A DNA stretch of 64,000 nt from the NCBI GenBank assembly GCA_021292105.1, contig CM037860.1, positions 10,000,698 through 10,064,697 on the forward strand, read 5' to 3'. A program made the position numbers and the translations under genes. Shown in pieces: positions 49,315 through 60,438 of the stretch. Every line of letters starts with the position of its first letter. The stretch's first letter is position 1. The notes below the pieces were generated by a model that saw nothing but the letters and a program-made list of their open reading frames with translations, was not told the DNA's origin and made no database searches. Origin of the DNA: Anadara kagoshimensis. Lineage: Eukaryota > Mollusca > Bivalvia > Arcoida > Arcidae.

Positions 49315-49595
49315 GGAAATTACAAGTCACGCCATATATATACGGCTCTGTGATAAGTAACTTCCTGCAATAAATGACAAATCACGCCTAATATGTACAA
49401 ATATGATCAGCATTTTATTGCCACAAACCCTCAAATCGCGTCTCTGTGTTAAGGATCTCAATGGCACAAAATCACAAATCACGTCCTCTATATACAACTA
49501 TGTGATAAGCATCTCACTGCTATAAAATGACAAATCGTGTCTAGTTTAATCTAACCACATCACGTCTATTATACACAATTATGTCATTAGTGAAG
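49315..49595. repeat. Degenerate minisatellite, about 65-bp period
   Basis: About four to five units built on ATGACAAATCACGTCT, TATATACAACTATGTGATAAG and CATCTCACTGCTATAAA. Confidence 0.65.
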
Positions 49596-49879
49596 CCCTG
49601 GTCTCGTCAAGAAGTGGGCAAATCAATTATTATAACGGACATATATCACAGTAAAAGAAAACAATAATATATAATTGTTATTGATATAACATGTCAGATA
49701 ACTTACCTCGTTTGTCTATGTACTTAATGTCGGACGATATTTATATATTTGTTGGCTAAAAATCCTAAAATTCAGCAGTTTAGAATCCAAAGTGGTTTGA
49801 TTGAAGATGTTCCTCTAGTTGGCCGATCACATTGAATATCTAATGTATATTAGTGCTATAAATTTGAGATTTGAGCTGA

Positions 49880-50205
49880 GTAATGCTGCTTAACGTCCCA
49901 GTCAATAATATCTCACTTATATCGAGACGTTGTTGACATCAGCTATTGGCGAAAGTGCAGAAATATTGCTTGTGCGTCGCGTTGATGGCAACATACAGCA
50001 GGGTTCTTCATCGTGTCATGCTAACCGTGACACGGGACCTCGTTTATTTTAAGTTCCCATCCGAAAGAATCGTGACTTTTATTTCGAAATACCGAGTGCT
50101 TGGCAAAAGAACACAACCAACTTTCAAGTCTTGGGTCAGATTCCGGTCTTGGGTTCGAACTAAGACCTAACACTAATGAAGCGAGCACCGCAGTGGTCAA
50201 TACAT
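49880..50205 (-). mobile_element. tRNA-derived SINE, diverged
   Basis: Minus strand: head with GCGGTGCTCGCTTCATTAGT and B-box-like TTAGTTCGAACCC, then a body with AAATAAAAGTCACGATTC, TTTCGGATGGGAACTTAAAA and AGGTCCCGTGTCAC, ending GGGACGTTAAGCAGC. Same family as 54190-54570 and 3748-4090. The A box has decayed. Confidence 0.65.
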
Positions 50206-52640
50206 AGTAAGCAATAAGACGCCCCAAATCTGGTAAAGTACTGATCCGAGCGAGAGATGTTTAGCCGTTAATATGGTTCTCAAGCTGTATTGACTTCGTC
50301 TCTCATTCAACAAGAATCTAAAAAATAAATGCATGTACTATTTTAAATATTACTGTATGAATTTGAAATTTTGCAGTTTTTGCCCTGTGTTACTTGTGGT
50401 GAACGATTTAATGGTTGTGTGGTTACGATGTGGACGTAATTAATGAAAAAAAAACCCATCAACACAATGTCGTGCTTGTGACTGGCATTTTTTTTAATTT
50501 CGAGTGGTTTACACAAAGTAATACAGAACATTCAAGAAAGATAACTCTAACAAAAGTAACGATTCAAGTAAAGAGGGATAACTCTCACAAGACGACGGGG
50601 TAGTGTTAATGTTACAAACGATACACTATATATCGATCGATATTGCTGTAACGCGGTCTGTTTATCTTGTTTACAGGGAATTTTCTATCGCTTTCATTTT
50701 ATAAATCAAGACTTGAATATGTAATAAATAACAAAATATCTCATTTTATATTCAGCCTGTTTGATCAGGATTTTATGGTTTTCGTCAATAATCAGATAAT
50801 GCGATCATTTGAACTGACAATCGAATAAACCAATAACATTAAATTACATGTGTTTTATAGGGAAATATGACACGGATAAGTTAAACGTAAATACGCATGT
50901 GGTCACATGTGTTAGAGGACAGGATTTTTTAAAATGGCAATGTCCGTCAAATCCAATTTCTAACAGCCATCATTATCATCATCTTTACTAGATTTTCATA
51001 TTTGGTGGAATAACCGATTACGCTTAAGGAACGATACGACAAATCACGTTTTTGGTTAAGCTGTAATATATTTATGAACGACATAATGTCTTCATTCATA
51101 AAGATTAACAAATTGTTGTTCATGAATATAGGTTGAAATCTTTTCAATTCACATAATTTCTATATATAAAAATCACCAACAGATAATTTATTTGCCATAG
51201 CAAGCAACAATTTTATTTAACAAAACATGCTTATTAATCTGTTCAAAGTACACATTCTAAAAGTACCAAGTTGCCTTCTAATGAAAAAAGTGCAATAGTT
51301 TATCACCAAACCATTAGAAATAATCGTGCCATTTACTCCAATGCCTATCCATGAAGGGGTGGTGCATAATGATCGGTCAATATGTATCGTATGTGGTTGT
51401 CTCCTCTTGTCTTGTTTGTCATTTTGTTTTATAAATGTTTATTATAGCGTATTTTATTGTATTGTCCTTCTCATATTCCATACGTAGAAACAGGACTAAT
51501 GTTTCTGGTTTAAAATGATTTGCTCGACATAAAACTAATCCGTTGAACTTCAAAATGACACAACAAGATACTATTTTCACATTACTAAAGTATACAGGTA
51601 TCGAGTGCCCGTCCGTCAAAGTATAGTTTTCTGAATTAGTGCGTAAGTTCTGGTGACATGTTTTGGGTCATTCTGTGGTATCTTTGTATATTTATTGATA
51701 TTGCTTTCAAGAGTATCACATAATAACTTTAAATAACTTTACAACCTATTATATCCCTTCCCAACTCACGAGGAAACGTTTTAACATTAAAACAATATTT
51801 AGAACATTAATGCTCATAAATCTAAAATATTTCCGATAAATTACAAATTTTGCTGCCGAAAAAAGCCTATTCAGATATTTGTTAATATTTGATTGTTTTA
51901 TTCAGTTAAAGTTTTTCGCGACATATACGTGAATAGAATCTAATTAAAAAGAATTGAGCAGAAATGTTATACAAGTATATACTTGATATTTTTGTTTCTG
52001 AAAATATCTAAGAGTAGCTTCCCTTACATTAGTAAAGATGTGTAACAGGATTCCAAACGAACTTAAGCTACAAGAAAGAAAATAATTGTGCTTGAAAAAA
52101 CACCAAAAACTAAGAAACACATAACAACAGACGAAAGAAAGAAACAAACAAACTAGAAAAGACAAATGCATACTGGGACTACTCCTCACTTTTAACACTG
52201 GAAACAATACTTAGTTTTCTGTGTTAAACATGTGATCTGACTTTACTTTTTTGTCTGGTTTAATTTAATAATGAAAAACTGGACTTGGAATTTGAAAATA
52301 TTTTTTTTGATTGTGATATGAAAATAGATCTGTTTATTCTTTTTTCGAGATGTATAATTTTTCAATTTTTAACCATAAGGAATTTACGTTTTTTGATCAA
52401 CTCGAATTCAGTTTGAGGGAGATTTTTCTATACTTGTAATTTTAGAATGTGGTTTCTGATCTAAGGGAAGCTACTCTGAAATATTAAGTAACACAAATAT
52501 CAAGTATATCAGGTTTATATTTCTTTCATATGTCTAATTCGTCTTTAGAATTAGATCATATATGTCGCAAAACACTCTGATTGTATAAAACAATCAAATA
52601 TTGACAAAATAATAAAAAAAATCTTAAACATCGTATATAA
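50206..52640. other. Gene-free intronic stretch
   Basis: No gene or clear repeat. Confidence 0.4.
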
Positions 52641-52650
52641 TATTAAATAT

Positions 52651-52834
52651 TTGAAATACAAGGACTGGAAATGATTGCTTCGAAAGACAAAAACTAATTT
52701 TGAAAAACACATTACTACATTCATATCTAATATCAGAAAAAATGTCCTTGAAATGCAAGGACTGGAAATGATTGCTTTGAAATACGAAAATTAATTTGAA
52801 AAATACATGCCTACATTCATATCTAATATCAGAT
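52651..52834. repeat. Two-copy tandem repeat, 97-bp period
   Basis: TTGAAATACAAGGACTGGAA and ATGATTGCTT, with ACATTCATATCTAATATCAG at the end, occur at 52651-52737 and again from 52748. Confidence 0.8.
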
Positions 52835-53864
52835 ATATTATTGTAGAACACATCTCCGACGGGTTTTATTGTTTTGTTTTGTTTAGTAAGAAATCGTTAT
52901 AACCTTAGATGATTTTATAAACATTTAATTTAAAGTCACCTTATAGACAAATACTTTATCTAATAACAAAGTCACAATTATTTTCTCTTTTTAAATTTCT
53001 ATCATCTTAATAAAGCTATGGAGTGTCAAGTTGCTTCTCGTGACACTTACATACCAGCATTGATGAATTAAAAATAGAACTTCGACTAAATAAACAGACA
53101 GACAGTACACATATATTCGAATAGGCGAAAACAACAAAAGCTGAAAACCGTTTTTTTTTTTTTTTTTTTTTTTTTTGAAAACAGAAAAAACAACAAACTC
53201 ATATTGAAATCATCGATTTTTAAACTCGTTGACAAACGTTGGATTTAGTGGCAGATGTAGTTAAAATAATATTAGAGGAACCCCAGTCATCAGAAATGCA
53301 GTAACACATAAACATACAAAGTAAATAAAACTAGAGCAATCTTTGAGAGACAACTACCCCATACTCAAAATCGCATACGGGAGTTAAATCTAAGATTTGA
53401 TCTCGTGAGCTTTACCTTTTGACCTATTTTACACCTACACACCTAATGTTGGTATGCATAACATTGTAGTATTTGTGTTAAATTTGACGAAAATTCATCC
53501 ACATGTGTGGAAGTTATGGACCGATATTAAGAACATGCTGATTCTCAAATATCCGTTAGGTTACGTGGGCATGATTAACATACCAACCTTTAGCTTTTTA
53601 ACGAACGATAAACCAAATATCACTCACTATAAAAACTTCAATCTATGTAGTGATAAAAACATAACAGGTTAACAACGTAAATCAACTTGTTTTAATCACT
53701 ACATAAATTAAAGTCTTTATAGTGAATGCTATTTGTAATAAAGGACAAGCTATGTATATACATGTATACTTTGACTAATATCTATAAAACTCAGAATGGC
53801 CAATTCGCTTAACGAACAAATGTTAAATGAAACTGCATGATCTCACTTCACAGATGGAAGGTCT
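52835..53864. other. Gene-free intronic stretch with poly-T
   Basis: A poly-T run of roughly 25 lies at about 53151-53176. An open frame at 53454-53672 has no recognisable product. Confidence 0.45.
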
Positions 53865-53950
53865 TGTATTTTACCTTATTTGGCAGTTTCAAAATTTTTA
53901 CTTTGCTTTTGGATTGTGATTTCATGTATTACTATGTTTGTTTTGATTTA
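53865..53950 (-). repeat. Family A 5' end next to exon 2
   Basis: Reverse copy of the 5' third: CTTATTTGGCAGTTTCAAAA, TTTTACTTTGCTTTTGGATT, GTGATTTC and TATGTTTGTTTTGATTTAG. It ends about 20 bp before the exon 2 acceptor. Confidence 0.6.
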
Positions 53951-53970
53951 GTTTATTTTTATATTTTCAG

Positions 53971-54066
53971 TGACATTGGTGTGTATTCCAATGACTGTTG
54001 CTCAAAGAATATATCAACTATGGATCTATGGAGACGTGCTTTGTAAACTGACTTCTTATTTACAAG
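53971..54066 (+). CDS. Class A peptide-type GPCR, exon 2 (rest of TM2, loop 1, start of TM3)
   Basis: A 96-bp exon that completes codon 96 (Val) and encodes residues 97-127 plus one base of codon 128. It finishes TM2 (VTLVCIPMTV, with the conserved Pro P102) and gives extracellular loop 1 with W113. It also gives C120 at position 3.25, the cysteine that pairs with loop 2 in class A receptors. The acceptor is a T-rich tract ending TTTTCAG at 53970; the donor is CAAG|GTAATG at 54067. Both flanking introns are phase 1, so skipping this exon would keep the frame but delete half of TM2 and the start of TM3. It is too short to stand out as an open reading frame and was found by following the receptor sequence across the intron. 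A family A repeat fragment lies just upstream of the acceptor. Confidence 0.9.
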
Positions 54067-54189
54067 GTAATGTTTGCAGTCGTGTGCAATGGTGCATTTC
54101 CGACCGTATATGGTTTTCTTTATCTCGATAGATTGTTTGAATGGGGTTTTACGTCTTTGCGATTAGCTTAGGTCAATACGCAGGGAGGT

Positions 54190-54570
54190 TAGTTGAATGT
54201 TGCTTAACGTCACATCAGCATTTTTTCAGCTATTTGCGACGAGAACAATTTTATTCATCTCTATGGATTAATCTCGTGTTTGCATGTCAAGTGCGAGTGT
54301 GTTGTATAGTCTGCTTTGTACCTGCGCGCACTCAGGGCGACTTTAAGGTACTAACTCAGGGAGGATTCTTTAATGTACAATGTCTGTTGTGACACTGGGC
54401 ATCGGTTTTTAAGGTCCTTTCCGAAGGACTCCGACTTTTATTTCTAAATGCCAAATGCCTGGAGAAAGAACAGTCACTACCTTTTTCAATTCTTGGTCAG
54501 AGCCCCGGCGAACCCACGACCTCCCACATACAAAGCGAGCACTCTACCAACTGAGCTACCGTAGTCGTTA
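54190..54570 (-). mobile_element. tRNA-derived SINE (Thr-like head)
   Basis: Minus strand: A box TAGCTCAGTTGGT (about 54546-54558), TGCTCGCTTTGTATGTGGG, B box GGGTTCGCCGGGG, body with AAATAAAAGTCGGAGTCC and CCTTAAAAACCGATG, and the 3' motif CTGATGTGACGTTAAGC. The 3' third matches that of the SINE at 45459-45862, so two head types share one tail. It lies 124 bp downstream of exon 2. Confidence 0.78.
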
Positions 54571-56948
54571 TCCTCCATAGAAAAACAGAACGCGATATCT
54601 CCATCAACAGAGGCAACTCAAGCCAATACATTTTGTGGTAGCCCATCTAAAACAAAGCTTCCCTTTGTTACAACTTAATGAATCATTGTATACATTCCTG
54701 GTTTATTACCATGACCTTGATTAAAAGTTGATTAACAGTTAGATTTATAACATTTTAAGACCTGTTTATTACTGTTTGCGTAGCTATTTAAACATCACTT
54801 TATCATCCCAGTCAGGTACAATTTATTACAAGATAAAATATGTCACAGTTTGCCTCTGAACTAATATGGTTGATTTCTAAGGAATTGTTAAGCATCAATG
54901 TCGGACGATATTTAAAAATGTTGGGTAATGATAACTTGGAATATCAAACCAGTAATCTGAGATGTTCTGTTTTGATTTCAGCTGACAACATATTGCTTTC
55001 TTTTTTTTGGTAGCTTTTTACAGTTTTCTGCAATTAATACCAACATTTTATTTTTTCCAACAAGCATAATACTAGTATATTTTCAATGCAAACTACAATT
55101 TTATTTTAATATTTTATGTATACAAACACATAGAAAAGAACGTAACAGGTAACTTTAAATGATTTACATTTCATGTACATGTAGATCAAAATTTGCTATT
55201 GTCTAACTCCCTAGAGTGTGCAATGTGGTGTTAATTATAATGCGGGTGTTCAGGGACGCATATTTATCGTTATCTTGCAATATTACAGGGCGATTATTAA
55301 ATTTCCTTGGATACTTGATAGATTTTTAAAGTGAATGTCTTAAATAATTCGGGAGACAGACCATGAGCTATTTGAATAACATAATTACCGGTAGTTGTCT
55401 GACTAAACATTTTAGATCACCAAACACTCAGAAACATTTTATATATTCATTTTTTTCTTAGGGGCTTATTAACGACGTTTGGAAAGTTTCATAGTTATAG
55501 ACTAGACGAGCATCTCCAATTAAACCTTGAATATATAAAAAGCTATCCTGTTGGCATAACTATCTTTTATTCTGAGTTGTGGTTCTTATCTTTCAAACAA
55601 TTTTCAGTACATTTTTATTTCTCTTTAAATGTATGTTATTTTCTAAAACAAAAATATTTAAAGCGAATGAATACATCTTGCTTCGAAGCTTAACACTTTC
55701 ACCTTGCATCAAAACATTTAATCTGCATTCATGTACATGGATGCCATTATAAACTCTCAAATAAGACTAGACGATCTTTCTCGTATCGTTGTTGATGATG
55801 TAACATTCAATGATGTTTGGCTTCTTGTATTAATTATAAGGTTTCGCTTTTTAATAAAGACAGACAAAGCCATAGTGAAATAATCATTTATTATTTGAAT
55901 GACATGTTCTCCTCTTTATCTTTATAATATAACTTCAAATTAAAAAAGAAAGAAATTTGCAGCTGGAAAACGTACTTTTCTACTTAAATACTATTGTTTA
56001 AATCAGCCCGACCAATACAAATAGGTAGTGTGGTAGTATCACCTCCGTAGGACTATAGGATGGGTCCATCGGTGATGCCCTCTAATATTATCAGTCGATA
56101 TACATGGAAAGAGAATACTGAGATTGAGGATTGTGTAGGTACCCTCAACCTGTAAAATGGTATATGGTATGACATTTTTTTAATAAAGTTTTTTATTTTG
56201 AATTTTGATTAGTTTTCGACAGAAAGCATAAAAATCGTCAAAATGGACATTTTAAAACAAGATCATCATAACATATTTTTTGGCATATCGGGCAAGTTGA
56301 GAATATTTCAAATCCATCTTAATTACCAAAGCTTATTTTTTAAAAGCAAAAATGTTCTAAAAGCTGCGTTAATTTGGACTGATTTTAAAGTAACATGATT
56401 GATGTTGTAAAGTGGCAATCTTTTGTGTTATTTGCTTTTTCTAATGTATGGATGACTGCGGAAGTGTTGCTAGGGAGACCGGCTTGTCTTTCAAAATAAC
56501 TAAATCTATCGAGAAAATGCATAATGTCATTAAATGGAGATTTAAGACGTTGACTGATTTGATATCTAATCTTTAACTTCTAAGTCAAAGGAAATGACTT
56601 TATTTTAGGAAGCATTAATGTGGGTCATGGTTACTAGTTTCCTGATGGAATTTTAGGCATCTAGGCCAAGGCGTTTGATGGGCAAAATGCGAATCATCGG
56701 CCTTTGTGTACTGAGCATATCCATTGTCTCCATCTAACTGATATTCTAGGTCAGTAAAAATATCAAACATTAGATTACATATTCCTAGTAAATAAGGAGA
56801 ATTATAGTGTTTTAAGTGTTATTCCAGTAATTTTAGTCGATGAAAAAAACACGCCCCATGCAATACAACTTTGGCAAAAGAATTTGTGAAATAAAATGCA
56901 ATTAAAATTATTTATATCAAAGTATAGTATTTTTTATATTTATTTCAG
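54571..56948. other. Gene-free intronic stretch
   Basis: No gene or clear repeat before the exon 3 acceptor. Confidence 0.45.
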
Positions 56949-57663
56949 TTACATCTCTGACCGCCAGTACACTGACCATAACGACCATGAGTTTAGACAG
57001 ATGTTTAGCAATACGACACCCAATGAAGTTTAGAAATTTCAGAACTACAAAATATGTGCGGATTGTTATATTAGTGATTTGGTTAATTTCAATATTTTTA
57101 GCATTACCAATGCTCATAATGCGAGTAACTCAAACGGTGGAAATTTTCGCTGGTGAATATGTGACATATTGTACCGAGGTATGGGACAGTATAACAAGTC
57201 GACAAGTTTATGATGTATCTTTATTACTACTTATGTGTATAATTCCCGGCATTACCATCACAGTATCATATCTACTTATGGGAAAGCGACTATGGTTACC
57301 CGACCGGAAGTTAAGTGACGACTTCCGGTATACGAGATCAAGAGGAAGTAGATCAGAAAGTGAACGGGAACGAAGTTTGAGAAATATAACGTTGAATAGA
57401 CGTCGACTCGCAAACTTTGTATAGTTATTGCTGTTGTATTTATTATATGTTGGACACCATATTTTATCGTTAGTACATATATCGACTTTTCTCCGGAGAG
57501 GGACGTTGTGGATCTATCTAGTTTCATTTTACTCATCGGTCACGTTCATTGTGTGACAAATCCAATTCTATATTGTTTTCTACACAAAACATTCAGACAT
57601 TACGTTCTGCGTTGTCTAGTTTCTCGGATCAAGTCACAGCCTAGTGCAGGGAAATTTGGACAG
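56949..57663 (+). CDS. Class A peptide-type GPCR, exon 3 (TM3 to helix 8), with apparent one-base deletion
   Basis: Encodes residues 128-366. In order: TM3 ending MSLDRCLAIRHP (DRC at 144-146, a variant of DRY), TM4 with W172 and P181, loop 2 with YCTEVW (C202, C-x-E-x-W), TM5 about 215-239 with P227, a basic Arg/Ser-rich loop 3, TM6 with CWTP (295-298), TM7 with NPILY (332-336), helix 8 FLHKTFRHYV, and C350 as a possible palmitoylation site. The reading frame breaks at 57412-57414: the upstream frame reaches a TAG at 57422, while TM6 and TM7 continue in another frame. Adding one A to the AAA run would give RRRLAKLCIVIAVVF, a normal TM6 entry. The rest of the gene is intact, so an assembly or sequencing indel, or a null allele, is likelier than an old pseudogene. 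Acceptor TTTCAG at 56948; donor CAG|GTAAAT at 57664. Reading through that donor would give a short alternative tail ending at 57699. Confidence 0.9.
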
Positions 57664-57909
57664 GTAAATACAAACAAGATATCATTAAATGTAATTTGAC
57701 ATATTCCGTCAGCGATATTATGGCAAAGTGTTTATTAACATTGAAGAGTCTATATGTCGTAACAATATGGATCATATATAAATGTGGTTTTGAAATGAAC
57801 GCGTGAATATTTGCATATGTTAACACGGTATTGATACCCATGTGCGTAAAATAGACTCACCTGTGTTTATAAACACTCTGTCACAATATCGACGGGCTAT
57901 AGGTAAGCA

Positions 57910-58128
57910 ATTTTGACCTCTCCGCTTGACCTTTTATTAGGAATATTCATGTAGGATGATCCAAAAATAAATGGGTAGTCTTATGATACATGCACAGTGC
58001 ACGTATCTACTCTAATAAGTGAGTAACACTCACGATGTAGATAAAATGAACGCCTTCGTTCCCTTCACATAAATGAACTGATCCATGATAAATGTTTGAA
58101 TTAAAAGGTCAAGCGGACAGGTCAATGT
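57910..58128. mobile_element. Family B foldback element
   Basis: Inverted ends TTTTGACCTCTCCGCTTGAC then CTTTTATT, and from the right on the opposite strand CATTGACCTGTCCGCTTGAC then CTTTTAATT. About 219 bp, no transposase. Partial relatives at 22955, 62846 and 63408. Confidence 0.7.
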
Positions 58129-59640
58129 TGTTTACCCATATATGATATTCAGACAACATGTGATAATTTATTAAGCCCTATTTTGATTTGATTTTCACAT
58201 CTATGATGTTATTACAATATAGGTAATCTGCTAAAGATTTTGTAAGACATGGACATAAAATGATTTAACCCAATTAAGGGAAATATAAATGAATTCATGT
58301 ATTCCTGTGGAAGATTATTCAATCGCCAGCAACGCATTAAGTTTAGTAATACGTTAGAGAAGTTTTAAGATAAACGATATGTCCTTGGCAGTAACCATAG
58401 CAATTTGTACACAAATCCAAAACAGATTTTTATAATTTTGAAGAAATTTGCAATATCCTGTTTTGATTTCTATGTTGAAACTTAAATTCAGAAAATCCTC
58501 CGGTAATTGGGATGAGATTTGCATCTGTCATTGTAAAATAAGTAGGCACATAAGGGCTTCAAAACAGATATAACCAATACATGTTACAAACACTAGCATG
58601 ATGCGCTTGGTGATAATCACTTAATGTTTAGTTTAGAATGCAGCGAGCTTACTTTTCCTATTACAAGTGTAAATGTTATTTTGAAGAAACAGGCTGTATT
58701 AGTGTTGTTTATTTGTCACACTGAGTTTATGCATCTTGGTTTACCGAGTTTGTTCATCTTTGACAACGAATTGTCTGACTTAAACACTGTTCAACTGACA
58801 GTAATTTTCCCTTCTTAACGTCATTGTATTTGTTTTCAAAGATTAGCATTTTAAAAAGTTGTTTTGAATTATATTAATTTCCAATTTGTTTTTATGTCAT
58901 GATTTAAGCTCTAATGTTCGTTCCTTTTCATAAGTCGTTTTTTTTTATTTTCTTTCGCCGTGATGACGTTCAATATTACAAGTACACTTTACCTTTTAAA
59001 TTCGGCCATAATCGGTAAACGAATTATACTACTTTTTTGTTTTTATTTAATATTTAACAATAATAGATACGAAACTGTGTATCTGCTGTGCCATGACGTA
59101 TCTAGATAATTTTAAAAGAGGAAAAGGAAACGAGAATTTATATTCCTTAAGACATAATTAGCTGTTGTTTTAAACATAAAAGCTGTATGAAAAAAGTTTT
59201 GCTAGATGGTGGTAATTACTTTTAATTGTTTTCGATGATAGCTGCTTAATTTGACTTGACATTTTAAAGAAGAACTTATCGCATCTGCTTTAAAAGTTGT
59301 AAAGCAATTACTTTTGTTTTATTACCCTTTTCTTTTTTGTTACAATCACGAATGGTGTTTAGATGGTTAATGGTACTTATCCGCGTATAAGTCGCAAGTA
59401 CATTGCTTTCATACTTTACTTGTATCTAAGACGTATACTGACAAAGAACCAAAACGCAGGTCAGCTAAAAGCTTGAGGAAATAGTTTAGAGAAAACTTTC
59501 GTCATTTTCCGTAAAGTAGAATGCGACATAAAACGCGTTTGGACTGATCCCCAAGAATATTAAATGAAAGGTTTGTCGGCGAGAAATTATCACGTCTTTG
59601 TAAGTCACCTTCTCTCAACTGTAATTTGGTTATACCATAA
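58129..59640. other. Gene-free part of intron 3
   Basis: No clear repeat; one short open frame without features. Confidence 0.4.
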
Positions 59641-59661
59641 AAACCAGTGTTTATTTTACAG

Positions 59662-59703
59662 CACTAGACAGCCGTTTCGGAATACATTTCCTCATTAGTA
59701 GTG
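59662..59703 (-). ncRNA. Hammerhead-ribozyme-like motif (type I, minimal stem III)
   Basis: On the minus strand: stem I CACTA pairs with TAGTG; core CTAATGA (canonical CTGATGA, one change at G5); stem II GGAA/TTCC with loop ATGTA; then GAAAC; stem III AC/GT closing GGCT; cleavage triplet GTC before TAGTG. Beyond an internal loop, TTTA and TAAA could extend stem I. This is the layout of hammerheads from Penelope-like elements and retrozymes. G5 is normally essential, so this copy is probably inactive or very weak. Confidence 0.6.
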
Positions 59704-60024
59704 TTTAAACCAAAATTGTAAAACCAAGTTTTTTCAACGGGTTAAAAGATTCAAAAAGACCAAAATCCTTAAGTTTTTTTTCGCGTGAAAAAGATTCCCG
59801 TTTACTAGCTACTCACTATTTACGTCATGTGGTAGTTGAAAAAGGTAATAATATTGCGGTGGTTCCCTAAACCACATGAACCTGATTAAGAAATTTTCAT
59901 CTTTGTAATACGATTGTACTGAAAGATATAATCTTTTATCTGCTTTACACATTAAAATGGTCAAATTTATTAAGGATTCGTAGTTACGATTATGTCTACA
60001 TGATTACTTTTGTTATATTTGTAG

Positions 60025-60375
60025 GGCTACATGACATTTTACCGTACAACGCCATTCAGATCACATCCAAGAAGTTCACAGAAATCGCTGACGTCACAGA
60101 CAAGACGGCGGTCGTCATCGTCATCGATAACACATTGTAAAATAGACGAGGCAGGTGGACGTTTGTGTAAAAATACTTTTGATCATGTAAACGAAAGTCA
60201 GAGAAGACTGATTGTAAATATTATTTCAAGCGCCTCAGAGACGCTGCATTGTAATATCCATTCACCTAAGAAGCTTAACATTCCAGCTGTTATCAAGGAA
60301 GAATCAAAATTTGGAAGTACCTCTGTCCTAAATGAAAACCATTTTAATTTTTCAACAAATGCTCTACAAAATTAA
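60025..60375 (+). CDS. Class A peptide-type GPCR, exon 4 (cytoplasmic C-tail)
   Basis: Last exon, 116 codons and a TAA, entered in phase 0 after a TTTGTAG acceptor at 60024. It encodes the cytoplasmic tail, residues 367-482. The start is rich in Ser, Thr and Arg (PFRSHPRSSQKSL, then TRRRSSSSS), giving candidate sites for basophilic kinases, GRKs and arrestin binding. The rest is polar, with no further membrane segment. The assignment rests on the open frame joining exactly to exon 3, the good acceptor and the polyadenylation signal 60 bp past the stop. The tail sequence itself is not diagnostic of a receptor subfamily. The open frame begins two codons (Gly-Tyr) before an internal ATG at 60031, which is not a start. 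Confidence 0.8.
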   Translation, partial: GYMTFYRTTPFRSHPRSSQKSLTSQTRRRSSSSSITHCKIDEAGGRLCKNTFDHVNESQRRLIVNIISSASETLHCNIHSPKKLNIPAVIKEESKFGSTSVLNENHFNFSTNALQN

Positions 60376-60438
60376 TTGTAATAAGTTTACCGTTGTCAAA
60401 TGATTTATTTAATGTATATCAAAATACACCTTGTTGTT

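Larger units (their letters stand above)
29394..53970 (+). other. Intron 1 of the GPCR gene
   Basis: A phase-1 intron of 24,577 bp bounded by GTAAGT and TTTTCAG. It interrupts TM2 just after the LAxAD motif. It holds most of the mobile elements in the window (family A copies, a threefold 1-kb repeat, a SINE with target-site duplication, MITEs, poly-A and poly-T tracts). I see no coding exon of another gene inside it on either strand; the short open frames do not resemble known proteins. Confidence 0.85.
54067..56948 (+). other. Intron 2 of the GPCR gene
   Basis: A phase-1 intron of 2,882 bp, GTAATG to TTTCAG, between loop 1 and TM3. It carries a minus-strand tRNA-derived SINE near its 5' end (54190-54570). 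The remaining 54571-56948 shows no gene and no clear repeat. Confidence 0.88.
57664..60024 (+). other. Intron 3 of the GPCR gene
   Basis: A phase-0 intron of 2,361 bp, GTAAAT to TTGTAG, between helix 8 and the C-tail. It contains a foldback element (57910-58128) and a minus-strand hammerhead-like motif (59662-59703). An open frame at 58624-58818 is unremarkable and not supported as a gene. Confidence 0.8.

Noticed and set aside
60031-60375. Independent gene starting at ATG 60031
   Set aside because: The frame begins at a good acceptor two codons earlier and joins in phase with exon 3, so it is the receptor tail.
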